Assembly: GCA_023250955.1 (NCBI GenBank)
Contig: JAHEZQ010000019.1
Span: forward strand, 1 to 64,000
Source of the DNA: Melioribacter sp.
Lineage (GTDB): Bacteria; Bacteroidota; Ignavibacteria; Ignavibacteriales; Melioribacteraceae
Length of the DNA stretch: 64,000 nucleotides
Reading direction: 5' to 3'
The translations under genes were made by a program, and so were the position numbers. The notes beneath the pieces are model-generated. The model worked only from the letters and a program-made list of their open reading frames with translations, searched no databases and was not told the DNA's origin. Position 1 is the stretch's first letter; every line of letters starts with the position of its first letter. Shown in pieces: positions 54,774 through 63,886 of the stretch.

Positions 54774-55532
54774 ATGTTTATGCGATTTGTTCAGTTAAAA
54801 CTAAATCCTAAAAATATTTCTGAGTTCAAAGAATTCTACGAGAATGAGGTTACTCAAGAGCTTAAAAATACTGATGGTTGTTTATTCGCAGGATTAATAA
54901 AGTCGGAACCCAATGAACAAGAGTTTATTTCACTAACATTCTGGCAATCACTAGAACATGCAGAAAATTACGAATCAAGAGGTGCTTATAAGAAACTCTT
55001 GGAGAAAACGAAACAATTTTTATCTGAATCAGCCGAGTGGAAGGTTCAGCTTTCAGAAAATATGGAACTTAAATATGGCCCTGTGGAAGAAGAACCCGTA
55101 ATAGAAAAATTTATTGTTGCAGTTCAAAATAAAAAGAGTGATGATTTAATAATTGACTCAAAAAACATGTTTATACGGATTCTTTCAATAAGAATTGAGA
55201 ATGATAAACTTGACGAATTTAAAAAATTGTACTCAGATATTATTGTTCCCTCATTAAAAGGGATCGCTAGTTGCCGTTATATGTTCTTAATTGAAAGTGT
55301 AAATGCGGAAAATGAATTTATTTCAGCTACGATTTGGGATAGTAAAGAAGATGCCGATGAGTATGAATCCAGCGAAAAATTTAGGGAGTTGACGGAGAAA
55401 GTACAACATACATTCTCAAAATTATACTTATGGAAAATGTCTTTTGAAAAAGAATACGGTGCGAAAATACAAACTTCGGAAGATTTTAAAGTGCAACGGT
55501 ATGATTTTATAGTAGGTAAAAGTTTTTCTTAA
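54774..55532 (+). CDS. Tandem ABM-like (dimeric alpha/beta-barrel) domain protein
   Basis: AGGAGG precedes the ATG by 8 nt. Two related halves, about residues 1-95 and 135-235, each fit the antibiotic-biosynthesis-monooxygenase fold. MFMRFVQLKLNPKNISEFKE and MFIRILSIRIENDKLDEFKK align at their starts; FISLTFWQSLEHAENYES and FISATIWDSKEDADEYES align further on. Such proteins can be monooxygenases, heme-binding proteins or sensors. Nothing here fixes a substrate. Its place between kinase genes is odd and suggests a regulatory or sensing role. Confidence 0.75.
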   Translation: MFMRFVQLKLNPKNISEFKEFYENEVTQELKNTDGCLFAGLIKSEPNEQEFISLTFWQSLEHAENYESRGAYKKLLEKTKQFLSESAEWKVQLSENMELKYGPVEEEPVIEKFIVAVQNKKSDDLIIDSKNMFIRILSIRIENDKLDEFKKLYSDIIVPSLKGIASCRYMFLIESVNAENEFISATIWDSKEDADEYESSEKFRELTEKVQHTFSKLYLWKMSFEKEYGAKIQTSEDFKVQRYDFIVGKSFS

Positions 55533-55557
55533 AGTACAATGAAAAATAAGTAGGCGT

Positions 55558-55896
55558 ATGAAATTTACATTAGAAAATATTATTTCAAATGTAGATAATC
55601 TGCATCAGGTGAAAAAAGCAGATTTACATCCTGGCGATGAAGTGCAGTTACAGACAAGTAATTCCATGTATTTAATTAAAGTTGATGAAAATGGAGATTA
55701 TATTGTTTCAGGCGGATGGTTAGATAAGATGGCAATTGCACCTGCTAAATTATCAATTAACGGATGTACATGGGGAGGAAGTGTAATTAAGACAGATATA
55801 GTTGCAGCATGCGGGCTGTATCTTGAATTTAGTAACCGACTTGTAACTAGTAAAATAAAAAAGATTTATTACTTTCCACGAAGTTTAAAAAACTAA
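55558..55896 (+). CDS. Small protein of unknown function between kinase genes
   Basis: A 112-aa protein without a signal peptide or membrane segment. Short hydrophilic helices at the start (ENIISNVDNLHQVKKADLHP) are followed by a beta-rich region (DEVQLQTSNSMYLIKVDENG, LSINGCTWGGSVIKTD). No family was recognised. The gap to the previous gene is 25 nt and to the next kinase 37 nt, so it belongs to the same transcript. It may modulate the neighbouring kinases, but nothing in the sequence shows this. Confidence 0.7.
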   Translation: MKFTLENIISNVDNLHQVKKADLHPGDEVQLQTSNSMYLIKVDENGDYIVSGGWLDKMAIAPAKLSINGCTWGGSVIKTDIVAACGLYLEFSNRLVTSKIKKIYYFPRSLKN

Positions 55897-55933
55897 TGAA
55901 ATCATAATAATTAAAATAAAGTTTGAGGTAAAA

Positions 55934-58051
55934 ATGATCGGTCAAAAATTTTCTCATTATAATATAATAGAAAAACTCGGCGAAGGCGGCATGGGTGTGG
56001 TCTACAAAGCCGAGGATATAAAGCTGAAACGTGAAGTTGCAATTAAATTTTTGCCTCATCACATTTCCGCAAACAAGCAAGAACGTCAAAGATTCGAAAT
56101 TGAGGCTCAAGCAGCAGCTGCTCTTAATCATCCGAATATTGCGACAATACATGCAATTGAAGAATCAAATGATGAAGTCTTCATTGTTATGGAATTTATT
56201 AACGGTGTCGAACTTAAGGAAAAGGTAAGTAATAATTTACCTCAAATTGAGGAGTCTCTTAAAATTGTTGAGCAAATTGCTGAAGGATTAAAAGCTGCTC
56301 ACTTGAAGGGAATAACTCATAGGGATATCAAGTCAAGTAATATCATGATTACTCAATCAGGACAAATAAAGATTATGGATTTCGGTTTAGCAAAGTTAAG
56401 AGGAGTATCTAATATTACGGTGTTAGGAACAACGCTGGGAACAGTTGGATACATGTCGCCTGAACAAGCACGTGGTGAACAAGTTGATCATCGTACCGAT
56501 ATATGGTCTCTGGGAGTGATTTTCTTCGAATTATTAACAGGTAAGCTGCCTTACGGTGGTGAATACGACCAGGCAATTATTTATTCTATTCTAAATGAAG
56601 AACCAAAGTCAATAATGTCTATTAGGAAAGATGCACCTTTAAAACTCGAACATATTGTTATGAAATTGTTAAGTAAAAATAAAGAACGTAGGTATCAGAA
56701 CATTTCAGAATTTTTAGAAGACATGAATGAATTTAAAATAAAAAATAAAAACGTTGAAAGTGGTGAAGAAAAAAAGACAATTGCTGTTCTACCTTTTGAT
56801 AATATAAGTCCGGATAAAGATGCTGATTATTTTGCCGATGGATTGGCAGAAGAACTTATAACGAATTTATCTAAAATAAAAGAAATAAAACTGGTCGCAC
56901 GAACTAATACTATGAGATACAAAGGTACTGACAAAGACATAAAAACTTTAGGGCGGGAACTGAGTGCACGGTACATTATGCAGGGAAGTGTAAGAAAGAA
57001 TAAAGATGATTTACGGATTTCAGTTCAATTAATAGATGTTTTTCAGGAAAGTCAGCTATGGGGTGAAACATATAAAGGAAAGCTTGCCGATGTTTTCGAT
57101 ATCCAGGAAAAAGTTTCAAAAGAAGTTGCAGATGCGTTGAGATTAAATTTATCACTGACTGAAAAAGTTGTACTTACAAAACGTTCAACAGTCAATGCAG
57201 AAGCATTCGACCATTATCTGCGTGCACGAGAATTTTTGTCACGGTTGACTAAGAATAATATACAATTTGCAATTCAATTTTTTCAGAAAGCTATAGATGC
57301 AGATACCCGTTATGCACCAGCATATGCAGGGCTAAGTGAATCATATGCAAGTTTGTATTTATATTTTGTAAGAAACGATGAATTGCTTGATAAATCAATA
57401 GAATCAGGTATGAAAGCTTTAATGTATGATCCTACTCTTTCAGAAGCTTATTCCGCTCTTTCACTAGCCTATTTAAGTAAAAAGCTTTATGAAGATGCAT
57501 CTTCTGCAGGACAGAAGGCAATTGAACTTGATCCTAATAATTATATCGCCTTTTGGATCTTGGGTAGAATTTATCACAGTAGCGATCGAGACTTGGAAGC
57601 TGTTGAACTTTATAAAAAAGTTATTTCGCTTAACCCGGATTTTTATGCTGCCTATTCAGACCTTTCAGCAAGTTACGAAACATTAAATTATATGGATGAT
57701 TATAATCAAATAATTGGAATATCATTGGAAGTATATCAACGTTACATTTCACAGCATCCTGATGATGCGCGTGCTCATATTTTTTATGCAAATGATTTAG
57801 CGCGGGCAGATAAAATTCCAGAAGCAAAAGTAGAGATGGAAAAAGCGATTGAATTAAGCCCGACTGATACATTAATGTTATATAACGTAGCATGTTTTAT
57901 GTCTCTCGTGGGAGATAAAAAAAGTAGTATGAAATACATTTTAAAAGCATTTGAAAATGGTTATGCGAATTATGAATGGATGAAACGGGATCCTGATCTT
58001 AATAATATCCGGAATGAACCCGAGTATATTGAATTAATGAAAGGGAAATAA
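55934..58051 (+). CDS. Ser/Thr kinase with TolB-N-like domain and TPR repeats (paralogue)
   Basis: The N-terminal kinase has LGEGGMGVVYKAED, VAIK, HRDIKSSN and MDFGLAKLRG. The TolB-N-like domain (AVLPFDNISPDKDADYFADG, QGSVRKNKDDLRISVQLIDV) and TPR repeats follow, ending RDPDLNNIRNEPEYIELM. Domain order and sequence closely match the kinase at 49998, and the two are nearly equal in length (705 and 704 aa). No transmembrane segment. GAGGT lies 5 nt before the ATG. The paralogue pair suggests recent duplication and could phosphorylate related targets. Confidence 0.9.
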   Translation: MIGQKFSHYNIIEKLGEGGMGVVYKAEDIKLKREVAIKFLPHHISANKQERQRFEIEAQAAAALNHPNIATIHAIEESNDEVFIVMEFINGVELKEKVSNNLPQIEESLKIVEQIAEGLKAAHLKGITHRDIKSSNIMITQSGQIKIMDFGLAKLRGVSNITVLGTTLGTVGYMSPEQARGEQVDHRTDIWSLGVIFFELLTGKLPYGGEYDQAIIYSILNEEPKSIMSIRKDAPLKLEHIVMKLLSKNKERRYQNISEFLEDMNEFKIKNKNVESGEEKKTIAVLPFDNISPDKDADYFADGLAEELITNLSKIKEIKLVARTNTMRYKGTDKDIKTLGRELSARYIMQGSVRKNKDDLRISVQLIDVFQESQLWGETYKGKLADVFDIQEKVSKEVADALRLNLSLTEKVVLTKRSTVNAEAFDHYLRAREFLSRLTKNNIQFAIQFFQKAIDADTRYAPAYAGLSESYASLYLYFVRNDELLDKSIESGMKALMYDPTLSEAYSALSLAYLSKKLYEDASSAGQKAIELDPNNYIAFWILGRIYHSSDRDLEAVELYKKVISLNPDFYAAYSDLSASYETLNYMDDYNQIIGISLEVYQRYISQHPDDARAHIFYANDLARADKIPEAKVEMEKAIELSPTDTLMLYNVACFMSLVGDKKSSMKYILKAFENGYANYEWMKRDPDLNNIRNEPEYIELMKGK

Positions 58052-58135
58052 ATCAACTACCCCTTTTATGAAGATCTAAAATTAGTTTAAAGCTGTAAAC
58101 AAGAACATTACCTCCTTAATTTAATCGAGGCAAAA

Positions 58136-60859
58136 ATGATAGGCGAAACAATTCTTCATTATAAAATTCTTGAGAAGTTGGGCGAAGGCGGGATGGGTAC
58201 TGTTTACAAAGCCCAAGACACTAAGCTCGACCGTTTTGTAGCACTCAAATTTTTACCTTCTCAAATCACTGTCAATGATGATCAGAAAGCAAGGTTTATT
58301 CAGGAAGCTAAAACCGCTTCTGCTATGAATCATCCAAACGTATGTACCATCTATGATATTCAAGAACACGAAGGACAACTTTTTATTGTTATGGAATTTA
58401 TTGATGGTGTTACTCTTAGAAATTACAAACAAAATCTTTCTGAGAAAAAAATTCTTGAAATCGGCTCACAAGTAGCTGAAGGTCTTGCAGCAGCTCACGA
58501 GAAGGGAATTGTTCACCGTGATATAAAACCAGAAAATATAATGATCCGTAAAGACGGAATCGTACAGATAATGGATTTTGGGTTGGCAAAACTTTTTACA
58601 ACAAGTAATCAAAGCCGTCTTACAAAAATGGGCACAACGATGGGAACAATGGGGTATATGTCTCCCGAACAAGTACAGGGATTAGATGTTGATCATCGGA
58701 CAGATATTTTTTCATTCGGAGTAGTTTTTTATGAATTGTTAGCTGGTGAATCTCCATTTAAAGGAATGCATGAAACAGCAATAATGTATGAAATAGTAAA
58801 TGTTGATCCGGCACCGATCTCAACTGTAAAAGAAGGAATTGATCCGGAGATTGATGAAATAATTTTAGAATGCCTTGAAAAAGATAAAGACGATAGATGT
58901 CAATCTGCTAAAGAACTTGCAAAAGATTTAAGGAAAGTAAAAAAATCTTCGGGACATAGAACAAGCAGGATGTATAATGTTAATCCATCAATATTAAAAA
59001 CTGCAACCGGACAAACTACAGCAACAACTTCTTCTGGTTCATTCACAGTCGAGATTATGAATCGCAGAATTGATCTTTCAAAATTTTTCCGTTCTTCAAT
59101 ATTTCCTTGGGTTTTTTCTATCGTGCTATTATTAGCACTTGTCATTTCATGGTTGATGCTTAATAAATCAGCACCGGATAAAATTATAACAAAGTTTTCG
59201 CTTGATCTTGGTACTGATAAAGTACTTGATGTAAATGCTTACCCCGCGCTTGCCATTTCACATGATGGGACCAAAATTGTAATTAAAGCTAACAGCAAAT
59301 TTTATATCCGTAAAATGGATTCTATAGAACCTAGTGTTATTCAAGGAATTGAAAATGCTGCATCTCCTTTCTTTTCACCAGATGATAAATGGCTTGGATT
59401 CTTTAGAAGCGGTAAACTTGAAAAGATTTCACTTAGCGGAGGTACGCCCGTTACATTGGCTGATGTTTTAGAAAATAGAGGAGGAACATGGGGTAAAAAC
59501 GGTTCAATTATTTTTTCTGCCTCCACTACCGATGGTTTATCACTCGTATCAGAAGTTGGAGGAACCGTAAAAAAAATTACAGCTATTGATTCTACTAAAA
59601 AAGAAAGAACTCATCGTTGGCCATCATTTTTGCCTGATGGTAAACACGTTCTATTTACAGTTGGACTACTTTCGAGTCCTGATTATTATGAAAATGCTTC
59701 TATTGATGTGGTGGATGTAAATACAGGCGAAAGAAAAACTATTATAAAAGGTGCAAGTACAGCAAAGTATATAAACTCGGGACATATTCTGTTTTCCCGT
59801 TCAGGTGTTCTATATATAGTAGCTTTTGATGTTGACAGGCTTGAAGTTAAAGGGCAGCCTATTCCAGTAGTTGAGGGAGTTTATAGTGAACTAACTACTG
59901 GAATTACAAACTATATGGTTTCTGAGAATGGAACTCTGGCATACATTCCGGGTCCAGTAGAAGGCGGCAACAGAAAAATTGTAAGAATAGATATGAAAGG
60001 TGAAACAACTACATTAGATTCAACCGGTCATCCATATCTTGAACCCAGGCTTTCGCCTGATAACAAAAAAATTGCTATTGTAATTCGTGATGGAGAAGAT
60101 TTTGATATTTGGATTTTTGATATTCTTAGAAAGACCTTAAGCAGATTAACTTTTGGAGGATTGAATCGAACACCGCAATGGTCGCCGGATGGTTTAAATA
60201 TTGCATATATGAAACGTGCTAAAGACGGAAAAATTGGAATATTTATGAAACCGTACGATGGCAGCGGGGAAGAAGTTGAACTTTATAAAGGTGATAACAG
60301 ATTATATATAGATCAATGGACTCGTGACGGTGCAAATTTGATTATTGATAATCTAAATCTTAATGCAAACTCTGATCTTGTTATTCTTCCGCTAAAAGGT
60401 GATAAAAAACCTTGGAAATATTTAGAGACAAAACTAGATGAATATGAAGCTAATGTTTCTCCAGATGGTAAATGGCTATCATACCTTACAAATGAATCTG
60501 GTTCATATCAAGTTTATGTTCGTTCATTCCCGGGTAAAGAAGGTAAATGGCAGATTTCCACGGATGTAGCGGAAGAACCAAGATGGTCGCCGGATGGGAA
60601 AACAATTTACTACCGAAAAAATTCACAAATAATTTCAGTTCCTATTTCTACTTCAACAATGTTTTCAGCTGGTATCCCAAAACTTTTATTTAACGGGTTC
60701 CCAGCTGTGAATGTTGATAGCGGAATAAGTTATGATATAACCTCTGATGGAAAATATTTCATAACAACAAGCCCGGTGACTGGATCAATATTTAAAAATA
60801 TTTCTGTCGTTCTAAATTGGACAGAGGAAATAAAAAAGTTGTCTTCTAATGAAAAATAA
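58136..60859 (+). CDS. Transmembrane Ser/Thr kinase with PD40/TolB-like beta-propeller
   Basis: The kinase domain (about 9-270) has LGEGGMGTVYKAQDTKLDRF, VALK, HRDIKPEN (Pro present, unlike its neighbours) and MDFGLAKLF. A membrane segment (PWVFSIVLLLALVISWLML) lies near residue 330. Outside it is a PD40-type propeller with SFLPDGKHVLFT, RLSPDNKKIAIV, QWSPDGLNIAYM, NVSPDGKWLSYL and RWSPDGKTIYY. Length is 907 aa. The propeller replaces the TolB-N-like and TPR parts of the other three kinases, so it probably senses a different ligand. First N-terminal residues (MIGETILHYKILEKLGEG) are shared by all four. Confidence 0.92.
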   Translation: MIGETILHYKILEKLGEGGMGTVYKAQDTKLDRFVALKFLPSQITVNDDQKARFIQEAKTASAMNHPNVCTIYDIQEHEGQLFIVMEFIDGVTLRNYKQNLSEKKILEIGSQVAEGLAAAHEKGIVHRDIKPENIMIRKDGIVQIMDFGLAKLFTTSNQSRLTKMGTTMGTMGYMSPEQVQGLDVDHRTDIFSFGVVFYELLAGESPFKGMHETAIMYEIVNVDPAPISTVKEGIDPEIDEIILECLEKDKDDRCQSAKELAKDLRKVKKSSGHRTSRMYNVNPSILKTATGQTTATTSSGSFTVEIMNRRIDLSKFFRSSIFPWVFSIVLLLALVISWLMLNKSAPDKIITKFSLDLGTDKVLDVNAYPALAISHDGTKIVIKANSKFYIRKMDSIEPSVIQGIENAASPFFSPDDKWLGFFRSGKLEKISLSGGTPVTLADVLENRGGTWGKNGSIIFSASTTDGLSLVSEVGGTVKKITAIDSTKKERTHRWPSFLPDGKHVLFTVGLLSSPDYYENASIDVVDVNTGERKTIIKGASTAKYINSGHILFSRSGVLYIVAFDVDRLEVKGQPIPVVEGVYSELTTGITNYMVSENGTLAYIPGPVEGGNRKIVRIDMKGETTTLDSTGHPYLEPRLSPDNKKIAIVIRDGEDFDIWIFDILRKTLSRLTFGGLNRTPQWSPDGLNIAYMKRAKDGKIGIFMKPYDGSGEEVELYKGDNRLYIDQWTRDGANLIIDNLNLNANSDLVILPLKGDKKPWKYLETKLDEYEANVSPDGKWLSYLTNESGSYQVYVRSFPGKEGKWQISTDVAEEPRWSPDGKTIYYRKNSQIISVPISTSTMFSAGIPKLLFNGFPAVNVDSGISYDITSDGKYFITTSPVTGSIFKNISVVLNWTEEIKKLSSNEK

Positions 60860-60960
60860 AAACATCAGGAATGTAAAAAGATGAATGAATCGTTCTTTAT
60901 CATAAAATATTTTCAATAAGGAAATAACTATATTTAATCAATAACAAATAGGTGATCTCA

Positions 60961-61299
60961 ATGAAACTAACAACATATGATAAATACACAGCAGTAATAG
61001 TAGAACTTAAGGGCGATATTACGGGTACAGCAAAAGACATAGAGTTCAGCAACACACTTCATAAACTTATTTCCGAAGGGAAGAAAAATATAATTATTGA
61101 TCTTAAAGAAACTGGATTTGTGAACAGTTCTGGTTTAGGAATGTTGATTGGTGGTTACACAACTGTCAAGAATGGCGGTGGTGATCTAAAACTAGCTAAT
61201 GCAACTGAAAAAATTGAGAGCTTACTTGTAATTACTAAACTCACCTCAGTTTTTACAAACTACACATCTGTTGATGATGCAATTAAAAGTTTTAACTAA
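60961..61299 (+). CDS. STAS-domain anti-anti-sigma factor
   Basis: A 112-aa STAS protein. ATG 60961 is preferred to the track's GTG because AGGTGA lies 5 nt upstream. The core is IIIDLKETGFVNSSGLGMLI, where Ser57 aligns with the phosphorylated Ser of SpoIIAA/RsbV. The end (LLVITKLTSVFTNYTSVDDA) fits the family. In partner switching a dephosphorylated STAS protein binds an anti-sigma kinase. The PP2C phosphatase at 48555 could dephosphorylate it; no RsbW-like kinase is in the window, so the four Ser/Thr kinases or a distant protein may play that part. Confidence 0.9.
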   Translation: MKLTTYDKYTAVIVELKGDITGTAKDIEFSNTLHKLISEGKKNIIIDLKETGFVNSSGLGMLIGGYTTVKNGGGDLKLANATEKIESLLVITKLTSVFTNYTSVDDAIKSFN

Positions 61300-61374
61300 A
61301 TATTCCAATTAGACTATTCATTTTATTATTTGCACTCAGTAGAAGAATCGGAATTCGATTTTCTATCGAATCAT

Positions 61375-61500
61375 CTATATAATAGATAAGGAAAATGTTT
61401 TGTTAGTCACAATTTGGTTACAGCTTTTCAGAAAGTTGTACAATTGAATTAAACTCGCAACAATTTTGACGTGTCAGAGAGCCCCTCTCTCTCACATATT
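61375..61500 (+). repeat. Right copy of the island-flanking repeat
   Basis: This lies in the 348-nt gap after the STAS gene. TATATAATAGATAAG is followed by TTAGTCAC (61403) and TTGGTTAC (61414), again 11 bp apart. A hairpin AGAGAG/CTCTCT begins at 61476, 91 bp after GATAAG, against 90 bp in the left copy. The first 47 nt match the left copy at about 41 positions. The two copies have the same orientation. Confidence 0.6.
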
Positions 61501-61528
61501 TCTTAAAACCTTGTAATATTAGTTTATT

Positions 61529-61558
61529 TTTGATTTATTAAAAAAAATATTATCTTGG
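61529..61558 (+). promoter_or_regulatory. Candidate Bacteroidota-type promoter for the electron-transfer operon
   Basis: TTTG at 61529-61532 and TATCTTGG at 61551-61558 are 18 nt apart and resemble the -33 TTTG / -7 TAnnTTTG pattern of Bacteroidota housekeeping promoters. They lie about 90 nt upstream of the membrane protein ATG. Match by eye only. Confidence 0.35.
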
Positions 61559-61647
61559 TTTTAAGATGGATGAAAATTCATTAAAGTTTACAATTCTAAG
61601 CCGAAAACTCAACTAGTTCCAACATAAATTAAATTCATTATATCACT

Positions 61648-62523
61648 ATGTCCAAAACACTTCATAGGATTTTTATAATTATTCTAATTCTAATTGGAAC
61701 TGCCACTTTTTTCTATTTTGGCATGTATGGGTATAATTATTACACAACATCGAATGAAGAAAGATTTTTTAATGGATTACACAAATTACTGAAACCAAGC
61801 GGCTTAATTGGTCACGGATTAGGAATCATTGGTTCTTTGATGATGATTATTGGAGTAAGCGCCTATATGATTAGGAAAAGAATAAGAAAATTTGTCAGAA
61901 TAGGTTTTCTAAAACACTGGTTAGAAATGCACATTTTTTTATGCAGCGTTGGCCCGATTTTAGTATTGTATCATACTGCATTTAAGTTCGGAGGAATTGT
62001 AGCTGTGAGTTTTTGGAGTATGGTTGCTGTTGTTTTAAGCGGTGTAATCGGAAGGTTTATCTATATACAAATACCAAGAACAATACAAGGACAAGAATAT
62101 TCTTTAGATGAATTAAAATCATTGGATAAAGATTATTCAGACAGACTTAAAACAGAATTCGGTTTAGATGATAGCTTGATTGTAAAGTTGGAATACTTTA
62201 ATAAGATTCAAATTCATAAAAGAACAAACTTTATATCAATCGGTTGGTTGATATTTAAGGATTATTTTATCAATAAAAAATTGTTAAGGAAATACAAGAA
62301 GGAATTAATTTCAAAAAAAATTGAATCAAACAAAGTTAAGGCAATTATAAAACTTTGTAATTCAAAATTAGTTTTATTAAGAAGAATCAGTCTTTTACAT
62401 TCTGTACATATAATTTTTAAATACTGGCATATTATTCATCTTCCGTTTGCTATTGTTATGTTAATAATTATGCTGGTTCATGTTACAGTTGCTATAACAT
62501 TTGGTTATACCTGGATTTTTTAG
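61648..62523 (+). CDS. Histidine-rich polytopic membrane protein, putative b-type cytochrome
   Basis: Four or five hydrophobic segments are visible in 291 aa, with a charged cytoplasmic loop in the middle (about 160-235). His residues sit in or near membrane segments: HWLEMHIFLC and VLYHTAF on one side, SVHIIFKYWHIIHLPFAI and LVHVTVAITFG on the other. This spacing would allow two haem b groups. The gene is 22 nt before a flavoprotein gene and ahead of a secreted cytochrome c, so a membrane anchor that moves electrons between the cytoplasm and the periplasm is a good reading. No named family was recognised. Confidence 0.6.
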   Translation: MSKTLHRIFIIILILIGTATFFYFGMYGYNYYTTSNEERFFNGLHKLLKPSGLIGHGLGIIGSLMMIIGVSAYMIRKRIRKFVRIGFLKHWLEMHIFLCSVGPILVLYHTAFKFGGIVAVSFWSMVAVVLSGVIGRFIYIQIPRTIQGQEYSLDELKSLDKDYSDRLKTEFGLDDSLIVKLEYFNKIQIHKRTNFISIGWLIFKDYFINKKLLRKYKKELISKKIESNKVKAIIKLCNSKLVLLRRISLLHSVHIIFKYWHIIHLPFAIVMLIIMLVHVTVAITFGYTWIF

Positions 62524-62545
62524 AAAGATAAATCAATGATGTTAA

Positions 62546-63886
62546 ATGGAAGTATTAATAGAAAATATTATAACATATTCTTTTGTTGCATTGCTTGCGA
62601 TTGGGATAATTTATTTCCAATTGAAAATGAGCAAGAAGAAATCAAAAATTATCCAAGGCAAAATTGAAAAAGCAAAAGAACTAGGTTTCCACGAACCCGT
62701 CTCTCTCCATCCTGTTGTTAATTTAGATATATGTATTGGAAGCGCTGCCTGTATTAAAGCCTGCCCTGAGCATGATATACTAGGGATAAGCGAGGGTAAA
62801 GCTGCAACCATAAATGCATCCCGTTGTGTGGGTCATGGTGCGTGTTTCCATGCTTGCCCGGTTGGTGCAATAACACTTTTGATCGGTACGGAAAAACGCG
62901 GTGTTGATTTACCGCATATTAGTCAAGAGTTTGAGACTAATGTTAAGGGAATTTATATAGCAGGTGAATTAGGTGGTATGGGTTTGATAAAAAATGCCGT
63001 TGCCCAAGGCAAACAAGCAGTTGATAACATAATTAAAAATTTAAATAAATCTCCAAAAGCAAAATTCGATATTGTAATTGTTGGAGCTGGTCCTGCCGGG
63101 ATCTCAGCAACATTAGCTGCCAAAGAAAAAAATCTAAGATATCTTACTCTCGAACAAAGTAGTTTGGGAGGCACAGTTTTTTCTTTCCCTAGGAAGAAAA
63201 TTGTAATGACATCTCCGATGCATTTGCCTCTTTATGGTAAAGTTAAACTAACCGAAACTTCTAAACCGGAATTGTTGGATTTATGGAATGAAGTTTTACA
63301 GAAAAATAAAATTACAATTACAGAAAATCAGAAAGTAGTTTCGATAGAAAAATTTGATGACCATTTCTCAGTTAAAACTTTAGCAGATACTTTTACAACA
63401 AATTCTGTCTTATTAGCTATTGGAAGAAGAGGTTCTCCAAGAAAATTAGGTGTTCCAGGTGAACAACTTGAAAAAGTTGCATATCGATTAATTGAACCTG
63501 ACTTAATTCACAATCAAAATGTTTTAATAGTTGGAGGCGGCGATTCTGCTATTGAAGCAGCATTATCATTACTTGATGATAAAACTAACAAAGTAACTTT
63601 ATCATATAGGGGTGACTCATTTGCCAGGATTAAACCTAGGAATTTTGAAAATATTAATAAGGCTGCAAAGAATAATCATCTGGAAATAATTTATAGTTCA
63701 CAGGTTTTAGAAATAAAAGATAAATCTGTGGTCTTTAGTTTTATTAAGGACGGCATAATGTTTGAGAAAGAGTTAGTGAATGATTTGGTCTACATTTTTG
63801 CAGGCGGCGAATTACCAAATGAATTTTTAGAAAAAGCCGGAATACGTATAACCAAAAAGTTCGGAGAGGTAATATTAAAACATTAA
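62546..63886 (+). CDS. Membrane-anchored FAD/NAD(P) oxidoreductase with two atypical ferredoxin motifs
   Basis: The protein has an N-terminal membrane segment (YSFVALLAIGIIYFQL), a ferredoxin-like part (about 55-110) and a thioredoxin-reductase-like flavoprotein (about 170-446). The latter has IVIVGAGPAGISATLAA for FAD and VLIVGGGDSAIEAALSLL for NAD(P), with no redox CxxC. The cluster motifs are CIGSAACIKACP and CVGHGACFHACP. In each, the second Cys of the usual CxxCxxCxxxCP is replaced (Ser, His), leaving three Cys. Electron transfer between a pyridine nucleotide and the membrane cytochrome is inferred from the neighbours. Confidence 0.85.
   Translation: MEVLIENIITYSFVALLAIGIIYFQLKMSKKKSKIIQGKIEKAKELGFHEPVSLHPVVNLDICIGSAACIKACPEHDILGISEGKAATINASRCVGHGACFHACPVGAITLLIGTEKRGVDLPHISQEFETNVKGIYIAGELGGMGLIKNAVAQGKQAVDNIIKNLNKSPKAKFDIVIVGAGPAGISATLAAKEKNLRYLTLEQSSLGGTVFSFPRKKIVMTSPMHLPLYGKVKLTETSKPELLDLWNEVLQKNKITITENQKVVSIEKFDDHFSVKTLADTFTTNSVLLAIGRRGSPRKLGVPGEQLEKVAYRLIEPDLIHNQNVLIVGGGDSAIEAALSLLDDKTNKVTLSYRGDSFARIKPRNFENINKAAKNNHLEIIYSSQVLEIKDKSVVFSFIKDGIMFEKELVNDLVYIFAGGELPNEFLEKAGIRITKKFGEVILKH

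Noticed and set aside
49998-58200. Repeated kinase gene starts as an insertion sequence or mobile repeat
   Set aside because: The likeness follows the protein family (MIGETILHYKILEKLGEG) and continues through the kinase domains; these are paralogues, with no transposase or inverted ends.
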